A stretch of 64,000 bases of DNA. It comes from Curtobacterium pusillum (GTDB lineage Bacteria > Actinomycetota > Actinomycetes > Actinomycetales > Microbacteriaceae). The translations under genes were made by a program, and so were the position numbers. Below the pieces are notes generated by a model. The model searched no databases. It saw only the letters and a list, made by a program, of their open reading frames with translations, and was not told where the DNA came from. Below are positions 33,891 through 41,373 of the stretch, one piece after another; position 1 is the first letter of the stretch; each line of letters starts with the position of its first letter. The stretch is taken from positions 1,426,001 to 1,490,000 of the forward strand of contig CP018783.1 of NCBI GenBank assembly GCA_002025645.1, read 5' to 3'.

Positions 33891-33917
33891 GCAACCGCCT
33901 CGAAACGAGAGGGAAAC
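33891..33917 (+). promoter_or_regulatory. GlnR-like nitrogen box upstream of the amidohydrolase/ABC cluster
   Basis: GCAAC-CGCCTC-GAAAC-GAGAGG-GAAAC: three half-sites in 11-bp phase; the first deviates at one position (GC for GT). It is followed by a TAGCAT -10-like element (33928-33933). It is weaker than the boxes at 24581 and 30773 but in the expected place. Confidence 0.6.
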
Positions 33918-33938
33918 ACTGCCGCCCTAGCATCGGAG

Positions 33939-33957
33939 ATGTTGATGCGATCAACAT
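33939..33957. promoter_or_regulatory. 19-bp inverted repeat, candidate operator for the amidohydrolase/ABC cluster
   Basis: ATGTTGAT-GCG-ATCAACAT has perfect 8-bp arms. It begins about 6 nt after the putative -10 (33928-33933), so it would cover the transcription start, as a repressor site would. The divergent XRE-cupin protein is the obvious candidate binder. Its A/T-rich make-up is striking in this GC-rich region. Confidence 0.65.
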
Positions 33958-33983
33958 TCTCACACACGATCGAGAGGCTCCGG

Positions 33984-35261
33984 ATGGACTCGTCAGTGCC
34001 CCGCCCGATCGCCCTCCTGCGCTCCGCGCTGCTGCCGGACGGCCGCTCCGTCGACGTCGCGATCGACGGCGCGACCGTCTCGGCCGTGGCACCGGCCGGC
34101 ACCCTCACGGCCCCGGCGGACGAGACGATCGACCTCGGCGGCCGGCTGCTCCTGACCGCACCGGCAGAACCGCACGCCCACCTCGACAAGGCCCTCAGCG
34201 CCGACGCCATCCGGCCGCCGCTCGGGGACCTCGGCGCCGCGATCGCCTCGTGGACAGCGCACGCGACGACCATGACCGTCGAGGACATCGCCGACCGGGC
34301 CCGGACCGCCGCGCTCACGCTGCTCGCCGCCGGCACCACGGCCGTCCGGAGCCACGTCGACGTCCTCAGCGGCCGGCACAGCGCGGCCGACCGGCCCGCC
34401 ACCACGGAGCAGGCCCTGCGCGGCGCCCGTGCCCTCGTGCAGGTCCGCGACGAACTCGCGGGCCTGATGGACATCGAGCTCGTCGCCCTCGCCGGTCCGC
34501 TCGCCCCCGACGAGCACGTCGAGGCGGTGCTCGACCTCGGCGTGGACCTCGTCGGCGGCGCCCCGCACCTCGCCGAGGACCCCCTCGCCGACGTCGACCG
34601 ACTCCTCGCCATCGCCCGGCGACGGGGCCTCGGGGTCGACCTGCACGCCGACGAGAGCCTCGACGGCCCGGTGACCCTCGACCACTACGCCCGGGCGTCC
34701 CGCTCGCTGCGGCGGGACCGGCAGTACTCCGCCGGGCACTGCGTCCGGCTCGGCACCCTGGGGCCGGAGCGACTCGCCGAGGTCGTCGCCGACGTCGCCG
34801 CAGCCGACCTCGGGGTGATCACGCTCCCGATCACGAACCTGTACCTGCAGGGCTGGCAGCACCCCGTCGCGACGCCGCGGGGACTGACCGCCATCCAGGC
34901 GCTCCTCGACGCCGGCGTCCGCGTCGCCGCCGGCGCGGACAACGTCCGCGACCCCTTCAACCCGGTCGGCCGGAGCGACGCCTTCGAGACCGCGTCGCTG
35001 CTCGTCTCCGCCGGCCACGTGACGCCGGACCAGGCGTACGCGATGGTGAGCGACACCGCCCGGAGCGTGATGGGCCTCCCGGCCGCCGGTCCCGTCCCGG
35101 GGCGGCGCGCCGACCTGCTCGCCGTTGCCGCGACGAGCGTCACCGACGCCGTCGCGAACGCCCCCGCCGACCGCATCGTCCTGTCCCGCGGGCGGCTCGT
35201 CGCCCGCACCGAGGTGCGACGGACCGTCGCCGCGCCGGCCACGGCCGCCGTCCCCGCCTGA
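33984..35261 (+). CDS. Amidohydrolase, cytosine deaminase-like (CodA group)
   Basis: 425 residues from the ATG at 33984 (GAGAGG SD). PHAHLDKALS near 60 gives the HxH metal motif with the Asp-Lys typical of cytosine deaminase-like amidohydrolases; VRSHVDV near 118, DLHADES near 219 and AGADNVRDPFNP near 317 continue the active site (the latter carrying the conserved Asp). It should act on a cyclic amide or amino-heterocycle; the exact substrate is not known. It heads a same-strand run with an ABC importer, oxidase and creatininase-like gene, behind a GlnR-like box and a palindromic operator. Confidence 0.82.
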   Translation: MDSSVPRPIALLRSALLPDGRSVDVAIDGATVSAVAPAGTLTAPADETIDLGGRLLLTAPAEPHAHLDKALSADAIRPPLGDLGAAIASWTAHATTMTVEDIADRARTAALTLLAAGTTAVRSHVDVLSGRHSAADRPATTEQALRGARALVQVRDELAGLMDIELVALAGPLAPDEHVEAVLDLGVDLVGGAPHLAEDPLADVDRLLAIARRRGLGVDLHADESLDGPVTLDHYARASRSLRRDRQYSAGHCVRLGTLGPERLAEVVADVAAADLGVITLPITNLYLQGWQHPVATPRGLTAIQALLDAGVRVAAGADNVRDPFNPVGRSDAFETASLLVSAGHVTPDQAYAMVSDTARSVMGLPAAGPVPGRRADLLAVAATSVTDAVANAPADRIVLSRGRLVARTEVRRTVAAPATAAVPA

Positions 35262-35298
35262 CCCCACCGCCCGCCCGCACCGAGAACCCGAGGTGATC

Positions 35299-36066
35299 GT
35301 GACCACCACCGCCCCGCCACCCGTCGCCACGACGGACACGCTGCTCGACTTCCGCAACGTCGAGATGACCTTCCCGAACGGCACCATCGCCCTGCAGGGC
35401 GTCGACCTCACCGTGGACCGCGGCCAGTTCGTCTCGGTCGTCGGCCCGTCCGGCTGCGGCAAGTCCACGCTGCTCCGCATCGCCTCCGGCCTCGAGACCG
35501 CGTCGGACGGGTCGGCCGGTGTCGCGGCCGACCGCATCGGCTACGTCTTCCAGGACGCCACGCTCCTGCCCTGGCGCACCGTCCAGGGCAACGTCGAGCT
35601 GCTCGCCGAGCTCGGACACGTGTCGAAGGCCGAGCGAGCAGCCAAGGCCGCCCACGCCATCGACCTCGTCGGCCTGAACGGCTTCGAGACGAACCTGCCG
35701 AAGCAGCTCTCCGGCGGCATGCGGATGCGTGTGTCACTCGCCCGGTCGCTCACGCTCGACCCGGAGCTCTTCCTGTTCGACGAGCCGTTCGGCGCCCTCG
35801 ACGAGATCACCCGCGAACGCCTCAACGACGAGCTCCTCCGGCTCTTCGTCGAGCAGCAGTTCGCCGGGCTCTTCATCACCCACTCGGTCTCCGAAGCCGT
35901 CTACCTGTCCACCGAGGTGATCGTCATGTCCGGACGCCCCGGCAGCATCGTCGGCCGGTTCGACGTGCCGTTCCCGATGCCCCGCGACCCCGACATCCGC
36001 TTCACCCCCGAGTTCGCCGAGCTGGTCGGCGAGGTCTCGCACGCGCTCCGGGAAGGACACCGCTGA
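35299..36066 (+). CDS. ABC transporter ATP-binding protein, nitrate/sulfonate/taurine (SsuB/TauB) type
   Basis: 255 residues from the GTG at 35299, preceded by GAGG 5 nt upstream; a GTG 6 nt earlier is possible. Walker A is GPSGCGKS (near 49), the signature is LSGGMRMRVSLARSL (near 139), Walker B is LFLFDEPFGALDEIT (near 159). VFQDATLLPWRTVQGNV is the Q-loop segment typical of this importer type. It powers the permease and binding protein that follow. Its stop overlaps the permease start by 1 nt. Confidence 0.9.
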   Translation: MTTTAPPPVATTDTLLDFRNVEMTFPNGTIALQGVDLTVDRGQFVSVVGPSGCGKSTLLRIASGLETASDGSAGVAADRIGYVFQDATLLPWRTVQGNVELLAELGHVSKAERAAKAAHAIDLVGLNGFETNLPKQLSGGMRMRVSLARSLTLDPELFLFDEPFGALDEITRERLNDELLRLFVEQQFAGLFITHSVSEAVYLSTEVIVMSGRPGSIVGRFDVPFPMPRDPDIRFTPEFAELVGEVSHALREGHR

Positions 36067-36935
36067 TGGTCACCCTGCAGGAGGCCGCCGAGACCCGCGC
36101 GGTCCGGGCCGCCGCCCGTCGCGCCGCTCCTCGGACCCGGCGCGGCATCGCCTGGTGGCAGCCCGTCGTCGTCCTCGCCGTGCTCGTCGGCATCTGGTAC
36201 GCGGCCGCCGCCTACTACGACCACGTCCGTGGCCTGGCGTTCCTCGTGCCGTACCCGCACCTCGTGGCGAAGGCGATCGTCGCGCCGACCATGCCGGACG
36301 GGTCGCCGTCCACGTTCGGCTCGGACCTCTGGTCCGCCCTCGGACGCACCACCGTCGTCTCGCTCACCGGCCTCGGCTTCGCGATCGTGATCGGCGTCGT
36401 CTGGGCGATGGCGATGGCGCAGGCGAAGTGGCTCGAGAACTCGCTGTACCCGTACGCCGTGGTGCTGCAGTGCGTGCCGATCCTCGCCCTCGTGCCGCTC
36501 ATCGGTGCCCTGTTCGGCTACGAGTTCGTCAGCCGCGTGATCGTCACCGTGATGATCGCGCTGTTCCCGATGGTGTCGAACACGCTGTTCGGGCTGCAGT
36601 CCGCCGACCGCGCGCAACGTGAGCTGTTCGAGCTGCAGCGCGCCGGCCGGTTCGCCCAGCTCGTCAAGCTGCAGTTCCCCGCCGCGCTGCCGTCGATCTT
36701 CGTCGGCCTGCGCACCTCCGCCGGGCTGAGCGTCATCGGCGCGATCGTCGGCGACCAGTTCTTCCAACGCGGCAACCCCGGGCTCGGCGTCCTCATCCAG
36801 GTCACGGCCTCGCGCCTGATGGGCCCCGAGCTGTACGCGACGATCCTGATCGCCTCGCTCTACGGCGTCGCCGTCTTCCTCGTGTTCGGACTGATCGGCC
36901 GTCTGGCCGTCGGTCGCTGGCACGACTTCAGCTGA
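36066..36935 (+). CDS. ABC transporter permease, nitrate/sulfonate/taurine (SsuC/TauC) type
   Basis: 289 residues, about six membrane helices; the first (about 35-55) follows a basic cytoplasmic leader. The EAA loop lies near 177-195 (DRAQRELFELQRAGRFAQLV, LQFPAALP) and is followed by LRTSAGLSVIGAIVGDQFFQ. It makes the channel for the importer encoded with 35299 and 37004. The ATG overlaps the ATPase stop by 1 nt, so the two are coupled. Confidence 0.9.
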   Translation: MVTLQEAAETRAVRAAARRAAPRTRRGIAWWQPVVVLAVLVGIWYAAAAYYDHVRGLAFLVPYPHLVAKAIVAPTMPDGSPSTFGSDLWSALGRTTVVSLTGLGFAIVIGVVWAMAMAQAKWLENSLYPYAVVLQCVPILALVPLIGALFGYEFVSRVIVTVMIALFPMVSNTLFGLQSADRAQRELFELQRAGRFAQLVKLQFPAALPSIFVGLRTSAGLSVIGAIVGDQFFQRGNPGLGVLIQVTASRLMGPELYATILIASLYGVAVFLVFGLIGRLAVGRWHDFS

Positions 36936-37003
36936 CCATCCCTCCCCGTACCCACCCCTTCCCACCACAGCACCACGAGACCCGCACCACGAACGGAGCC
37001 TCC

Positions 37004-38191
37004 ATGCGCACCACCTCCCGCCTCGGCGTCGCCACGGCCGCCTTCGCCGCCACCGCCATCGCCCTGACCGGCTGCTCGGCCGGCTCGGCCGGCAGCACCG
37101 GCACGACCGCCGCGACCTCGACGACCGCTTCCGGGCCGAAGGTCGACCTTTCCAGCGCGTGCCCCGCGACCGTCGTCGTCCAGACCGACTGGAACCCCGA
37201 GGGTGAGCACGGCCACCTGTACCAGATGCTCGGCCCGAACCCGTCGATCGACGCTTCCGGCAAGACCGTCACGGGCGACCTCTACGCCAACGGCAAGAGC
37301 ACCGGCGTCAAGCTCGAGATCCGTGCCGGCGGCCCGGCGATCGGCTACACCAAGGTCGCGTCGCAGATGTACCAGGACAAGGACATCACCCTCGGGTACA
37401 TGTCCACCGACGAGCAGGTGCAGTTCTCCGGCAACCTGCCCACCACGGCGGTGTTCGCCGAGAACGACCAGTCCCCGATGTCGATCATGTGGGACCCGAA
37501 GACGTACCCGAAGGTCGACAACATCGAGAGCCTCGGCAAGGCCCTCGAGAAGAACGACGGCGTCGTGCGCTACTTCAACGGTGCGGCGTACATGACCTAC
37601 CTGGAGCAGTCCGGCATCCTGCCGAAGAAGGTCCTCGACGGCAGCTACGACGGCACCCCGTCGAAGTTCGTGTCCGCGGGCGGCAAGGACGCGCAGCAGG
37701 GCTTCGCGACCGCCGAACCGTACATCTACCAGAACCAGGTCGCGGCCTGGGGCAAGAAGGTCGACTACGCGCTCGTCTCGAGCACCGGGTGGAACCCCTA
37801 CCCCGAGGCGATGTCCGTCCGCACCGGCGACCTGACCAAGCTCGAGCCGTGCCTGAAGAAGCTCGTGCCGGTCATGCAGCAGGCCGACGTGGACTACCTG
37901 AAGTCGCCCGGTGCCACGAACGACCTCATCACGAAGCTCGTGCAGCAGTACAACAACGGCTGGACCTACGACTCGAAGGTCGGCGCGTTCGCCGCGGCCC
38001 AGATGGTGAAGCTCGGTCTCGCGAAGGACACCGACGGCTACATCGGGTCGATGGACGAGCAGCGCATGCAGGACTTCATCGAGAAGGCGACCCCCGTGTT
38101 CGCCGGCACCGGTGACGTCAAGAGCGGCCTGAAGCCCTCCGACCTGTACACGAACGAGTTCCTCGACAAGTCCATCGGTCTGGGCAACTGA
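37004..38191 (+). CDS. ABC transporter substrate-binding lipoprotein, NMT1/THI5-like
   Basis: 395 residues. The lipobox LTGC (Cys near 25) follows a signal segment. An NMT1-like fold then starts with ATVVVQTDWNPEGEHGHLYQ, a segment that in thiamine-pyrimidine and sulfonate binders contacts the ligand. The protein is longer than simple taurine binders. The ligand is unknown; THI5/NMT1 relatives bind pyrimidines, nitrate or sulfonates, and the linked amidohydrolase and GlnR-like box favour a nitrogen compound. The gene starts 68 nt after the permease stop. A palindrome follows. Confidence 0.85.
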   Translation: MRTTSRLGVATAAFAATAIALTGCSAGSAGSTGTTAATSTTASGPKVDLSSACPATVVVQTDWNPEGEHGHLYQMLGPNPSIDASGKTVTGDLYANGKSTGVKLEIRAGGPAIGYTKVASQMYQDKDITLGYMSTDEQVQFSGNLPTTAVFAENDQSPMSIMWDPKTYPKVDNIESLGKALEKNDGVVRYFNGAAYMTYLEQSGILPKKVLDGSYDGTPSKFVSAGGKDAQQGFATAEPYIYQNQVAAWGKKVDYALVSSTGWNPYPEAMSVRTGDLTKLEPCLKKLVPVMQQADVDYLKSPGATNDLITKLVQQYNNGWTYDSKVGAFAAAQMVKLGLAKDTDGYIGSMDEQRMQDFIEKATPVFAGTGDVKSGLKPSDLYTNEFLDKSIGLGN

Positions 38192-38227
38192 CACCGGTCG
38201 GCTCGCGTCGTCCGCGGGCCGACCACC

Positions 38228-38277
38228 CACCGGACGGGAGGCACGGTGCACCACCGCCCCGCGCCTCCCGTCCGGTG
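38228..38277 (+). terminator. Palindrome between binding-protein and oxidase genes (family member 6)
   Basis: Outer arms CACCGGACGGGAGGC and complement enclose a 20-nt loop region with a weaker inner pair (CGGTG/CACCG). GACGCRACC is not conserved before it. It separates the abundant binding protein from the downstream enzymes and may lower their expression. Confidence 0.6.
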
Positions 38278-38308
38278 TCTCCGCACCACCCACATCCCAG
38301 GAGTGAGC

Positions 38309-39682
38309 ATGACCACCGTCACCCCCGTCTCCCCCACCGCCGTCGAGGCGCTGCGCGCCGAGCTCGTCGCCCTGCTCGGCGAGCGCGGCGTGAGCGCCGA
38401 CGAGCGCACCCGGGCCCGCGCCTCCGTCGACGAGGCGACCATGAGCCCCATCCTCAGCGAGCAGCTGCCGCTCGGCCTCGCCGACCTGGTGGCGTCGCCG
38501 GCCTCCGCCGACGACATCGCCGCCGCCCTGCGGGTCGCCGTCCGGCACGGCGTCCCCGTCACCACCCGTGGCAAGGGCACCGGCAACTACGGCCAGGGCA
38601 TCCCGCTGCACGGCGGACTCGTCCTGGACACGTCCCGGGCACGCGCCGTCGTCGAGGTCGGCGACGGTTGGATCACCGCCGAGGCGGGCGCGTCCATGGT
38701 CGCCCTGGAGCAGGCGGCCGCGGCCACGGGCCAGCAGCTCTGGATGTACCCGTCCACCGCGCAGTCGACCATCGGCGGTTTCCTGTCCGGGGGTTCCGGC
38801 GGCACCGGGTCGATCGCACACGGGTCGAACTGGCAGGGCTTCGTCACGGCGCTCGACGTCGCACTCCCCGGCGCCGACGAGCTGCTGCACGTCGAGGGCG
38901 ACGAGGCGCAGCCGTTCGTGCACACCTACGGCACCGCCGGCGTCATCGCCCGCGCCACCGTCCGGCTCGAACCCCTGCAGGAGTGGCGCGCGGTCTACGC
39001 GGCGTTCCCGACCTTCGAGGACGCGCTCGTCGCGGTCCGCACGCTGCGCGGACTCGACCCGGTGCCGCGCCTGGTGAGCGCCGACCGCGCCGAGGTCGCC
39101 GCGACGCTGCCGTCCGACCTCGCGATCCCCGACGACCGCGCGAGCCTCCGGGCGATCATCGACGACGCCGTGCTCGACGAGGCACGTGCACGCATCGAGG
39201 CTGCCGGCGGCGAGGTCCTGGACGTCCGCGAGGGGCTCCAGCAGACCACGAAGGTGTCGATGCTGTCGTACAACCACCCGATCTGGTGGCTGAAGCGGAA
39301 CACGGCGGACACCGAGTACTTCCACGTCGAGGTCGGCGGCGAGGCGCTCATCGACAGGATCGCCGAGGTCGAGGCCGTCTACCCGGGCGGCATGCTCCAC
39401 ATCGAGGCCGCGCACATCGGCCCGATCGGGATGCTCACCGCGCCGTACACCGGGGCAGAGGACGTCTACGCCGGCTACCCGGTGCTCCGCGAGCTCGGCG
39501 TCCGGGTGCACAGCCCCCACCAGTACTACGTCGACCACGGGGTGGAGGAGCTCGTCGCGCTGAAGCAGCGCACCGACCCCGCCGGACTGCTGAACCCCGG
39601 GCACGTCATCGACCCGTCGCTCGTGGTCAGCGGTGGCTCCACCGCGTCCGCGCAGCCCATCGTGCCGGGGTTCGGGAAGTGA
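38309..39682 (+). CDS. FAD-linked oxidase (GlcD/BBE-like)
   Basis: 457 residues from the ATG at 38309 (CAGGAGT SD). The PCMH-type FAD domain has VTTRGKGTGNYGQGIPLHGG near 92 and TIGGFLSGGSGGTGSIAHGS near 155; the C-terminal FAD-oxidase domain ends HQYYVDHGVEEL then LLNPGHVI, the usual closing segment. It oxidises a hydroxyl or similar group using FAD. The stop overlaps the creatininase-family start (GTGA), so they act together. Substrate unknown; it is likely a product of the imported compound. Confidence 0.85.
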   Translation: MTTVTPVSPTAVEALRAELVALLGERGVSADERTRARASVDEATMSPILSEQLPLGLADLVASPASADDIAAALRVAVRHGVPVTTRGKGTGNYGQGIPLHGGLVLDTSRARAVVEVGDGWITAEAGASMVALEQAAAATGQQLWMYPSTAQSTIGGFLSGGSGGTGSIAHGSNWQGFVTALDVALPGADELLHVEGDEAQPFVHTYGTAGVIARATVRLEPLQEWRAVYAAFPTFEDALVAVRTLRGLDPVPRLVSADRAEVAATLPSDLAIPDDRASLRAIIDDAVLDEARARIEAAGGEVLDVREGLQQTTKVSMLSYNHPIWWLKRNTADTEYFHVEVGGEALIDRIAEVEAVYPGGMLHIEAAHIGPIGMLTAPYTGAEDVYAGYPVLRELGVRVHSPHQYYVDHGVEELVALKQRTDPAGLLNPGHVIDPSLVVSGGSTASAQPIVPGFGK

Positions 39683-40512
39683 GCGCCGTGGGTACCGTGC
39701 GCTCGCGTCGGCTCGCGGAGCTGTCGGGGCCCGCCGTCGCTGCCGGGTTCGGGCCGGACACGATCGTCGTCCAGCCGACCGGCGCCGTCGAGCACCACGG
39801 TCCGCACCTGCCGCTCCTCACCGACCACCTCCTCGCCGAGCACATCGGCGGCGCCGCCGTCGAAAAGGCCGCTGCCGAGGGCCTCGACGTGTGGCAGCTC
39901 CCGACACTGTCGTTCACGAAGTCCGACGAGCACAGCTGGGCTCCAGGCACCGTGTGGCTCGACGCCGACACGATGTTCGACACCGCAGTGCAGATCGGTC
40001 GCGCCGTCGCCCTCACCGGAGCCGGCACCCTGGTGTTCGCCAACGGGCACGGCGGCAACGTCGCCCTGCTGCAGGTCGCGCTCCGGGAGATCCGGAAGCG
40101 CTACGGGCTGAAGACCTTCCTCATGCCGACCCTCGCCCGCGTACCGGGCCCGGACGGCGAGGACGCGGACGAGCTCGGGCTCGGGATCCACGGCGGTGCG
40201 GCAGAGACGTCGATGATCCTGCACCTGCGCCCCGACCTGGTCGACATGTCGCTCGCGGAGCGCTGGGTGCCGGAGCACATCGCCGGCTTCGAGAAGATCG
40301 CGTTCAACGGCGGCCCGGTGTCGTTCGGGTGGCTGTCCGACGACTTCGGGACCCCCGGGGTCGTCGGTGACGCCAGCCGAGCGTCGGCGTCGTACGGTGC
40401 GGCCCTGTGGGAGCACTCCGTCGCCGAGGCCGTGGCGTCCCTGCACGAGATCGCACGGTTCGACCCGGCGGTGGCTCGTCCGCTGCCCGTCGCCACCACC
40501 GCGGTCTCGTGA
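39679..40512 (+). CDS. Creatininase-family amidohydrolase
   Basis: 277 residues from the GTG at 39679. Metal ligands as in creatininase: Glu and His in VQPTGAVEHHGPHLPL (about 28-43), Asp in LPLLTDH near 45, and a downstream acidic ligand in IHGGAAETSMILHL near 173; VFANGHGGN near 115 is diagnostic. Members open cyclic amides such as creatinine, or hydrolyse pyrimidine formamides, with divalent metals. Together with the CodA-like enzyme it argues for a cyclic nitrogen compound. The stop overlaps the next start (GTGA). Confidence 0.85.
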   Translation: MSAVGTVRSRRLAELSGPAVAAGFGPDTIVVQPTGAVEHHGPHLPLLTDHLLAEHIGGAAVEKAAAEGLDVWQLPTLSFTKSDEHSWAPGTVWLDADTMFDTAVQIGRAVALTGAGTLVFANGHGGNVALLQVALREIRKRYGLKTFLMPTLARVPGPDGEDADELGLGIHGGAAETSMILHLRPDLVDMSLAERWVPEHIAGFEKIAFNGGPVSFGWLSDDFGTPGVVGDASRASASYGAALWEHSVAEAVASLHEIARFDPAVARPLPVATTAVS

Positions 40513-40554
40513 CCGTGCCGTCGGGGCACGGTCTCGTGACCGTGCCGTCGGGGC
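40505..40554 (+). repeat. 27-bp tandem duplication across the PNPOx start
   Basis: TCTCGTGACCGTGCCGTCGG is followed by a second near-copy 27 bp later (40532). It repeats the GTGA overlap and the first nine codons (VTVPSGHGL, VTVPSGPDA), leaving two equivalent GTG starts at 40509 and 40536. Confidence 0.8.
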
Positions 40555-41153
40555 CGGACGCGGTCGACCAGGAAGCGCCGGCCCCGGCGGACCCCCTCGC
40601 GCTGGCCGCCGCCTGGCTCCCCTCCGCGGCCGACGGACCGGGTCCGACCATGACGCTCTCCACCGTCGGCCTCGACGGCTACCCCGACGCCCGCACGGTG
40701 CTGCTCTCGCTCTTCGACGGGGAGCGCCTGCACTTCCACACCGACGCCCGCAGCCGCAAGGTCGCCGAGCTCGCCGCGCTCCCCCGCGCCGCCGTCACCC
40801 TGCACTGGCCGGAGGACGCCCGCCAGCTCGTCGTGGTCGGCGACGTGGCAGCGGCCACCGACCGGGAAGCACGGCTCGCCTACGTGGCCAGGTCGCGGTA
40901 CCTGCAGGTGCTGGCGTGGGTCAACGACCACGCTGCCGCCGCGGACACACCGGACCGGCGCCGCGAGGTCTGGGCGGCGTTCGACCGCGAGTGGGAGGGC
41001 ACCGACCTGCAGCCGCCGAGCACGTGGGCGGGGTTCGCACTCACCCCGGTGCGGATGGTGTTCTGGCGCGGGGCGACGGACGCGGCGAGCAACCGGGTCG
41101 CGTACGAGCGGCGCACGGACGGTTCGTGGTCGACGGAGTCGTGGCCGGGGTGA
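40509..41153 (+). CDS. Pyridoxamine 5'-phosphate oxidase-like flavoprotein (PNPOx family)
   Basis: About 214 residues. The split-barrel PNPOx core has MTLSTVGLDGYPDARTVLLS near 45, FHTDARSRKVAELAALPRAA near 73 and a C-terminal VRMVFWRG near 183; that is the FMN-binding profile. The C-terminus lacks the exact PLP-binding RxxxR tail I would expect of true PdxH, so another flavin job is possible, perhaps linked to the oxidase. The N-terminus has a duplicated nine-residue unit. It is translationally coupled to the creatininase-family gene. Confidence 0.75.
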   Translation: MTVPSGHGLVTVPSGPDAVDQEAPAPADPLALAAAWLPSAADGPGPTMTLSTVGLDGYPDARTVLLSLFDGERLHFHTDARSRKVAELAALPRAAVTLHWPEDARQLVVVGDVAAATDREARLAYVARSRYLQVLAWVNDHAAAADTPDRRREVWAAFDREWEGTDLQPPSTWAGFALTPVRMVFWRGATDAASNRVAYERRTDGSWSTESWPG

Positions 41154-41174
41154 TCGACGCGATCGAGACGTCCC

Positions 41175-41264
41175 GACACACACGCCCCGATCCGGGGACC
41201 CTCGAACACTCCGACGTACATCGCGCTCGTCGACGTGAAGTACGGCGCCGCCACGATCTTCTGA
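41175..41264 (+). pseudogene. Possible C-terminal gene fragment in the gap before the teichoic-acid gene
   Basis: In the 220-bp gap after the PNPOx gene, the frame ending at TGA 41262-41264 encodes THAPIRGPSNTPTYIALVDV then KYGAATIF, with third positions almost all G or C as in real genes here. No start or upstream domain is attached. I read it as the tail of a lost gene; the protein family is not recognised. The rest of the gap holds the leader of the next gene (TAGACT -10 at about 41328). Confidence 0.4.
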
Positions 41265-41373
41265 TCACTCGCCCCCGAGGTGCGCTCTGCGTGCCTCGGA
41301 GGCTTTCGTCGTTTCAGGGGACTCGTAGACTGTCTCGGCGGTGCGCCCGAGCGCCGCTCACGAAAGGACTCCC

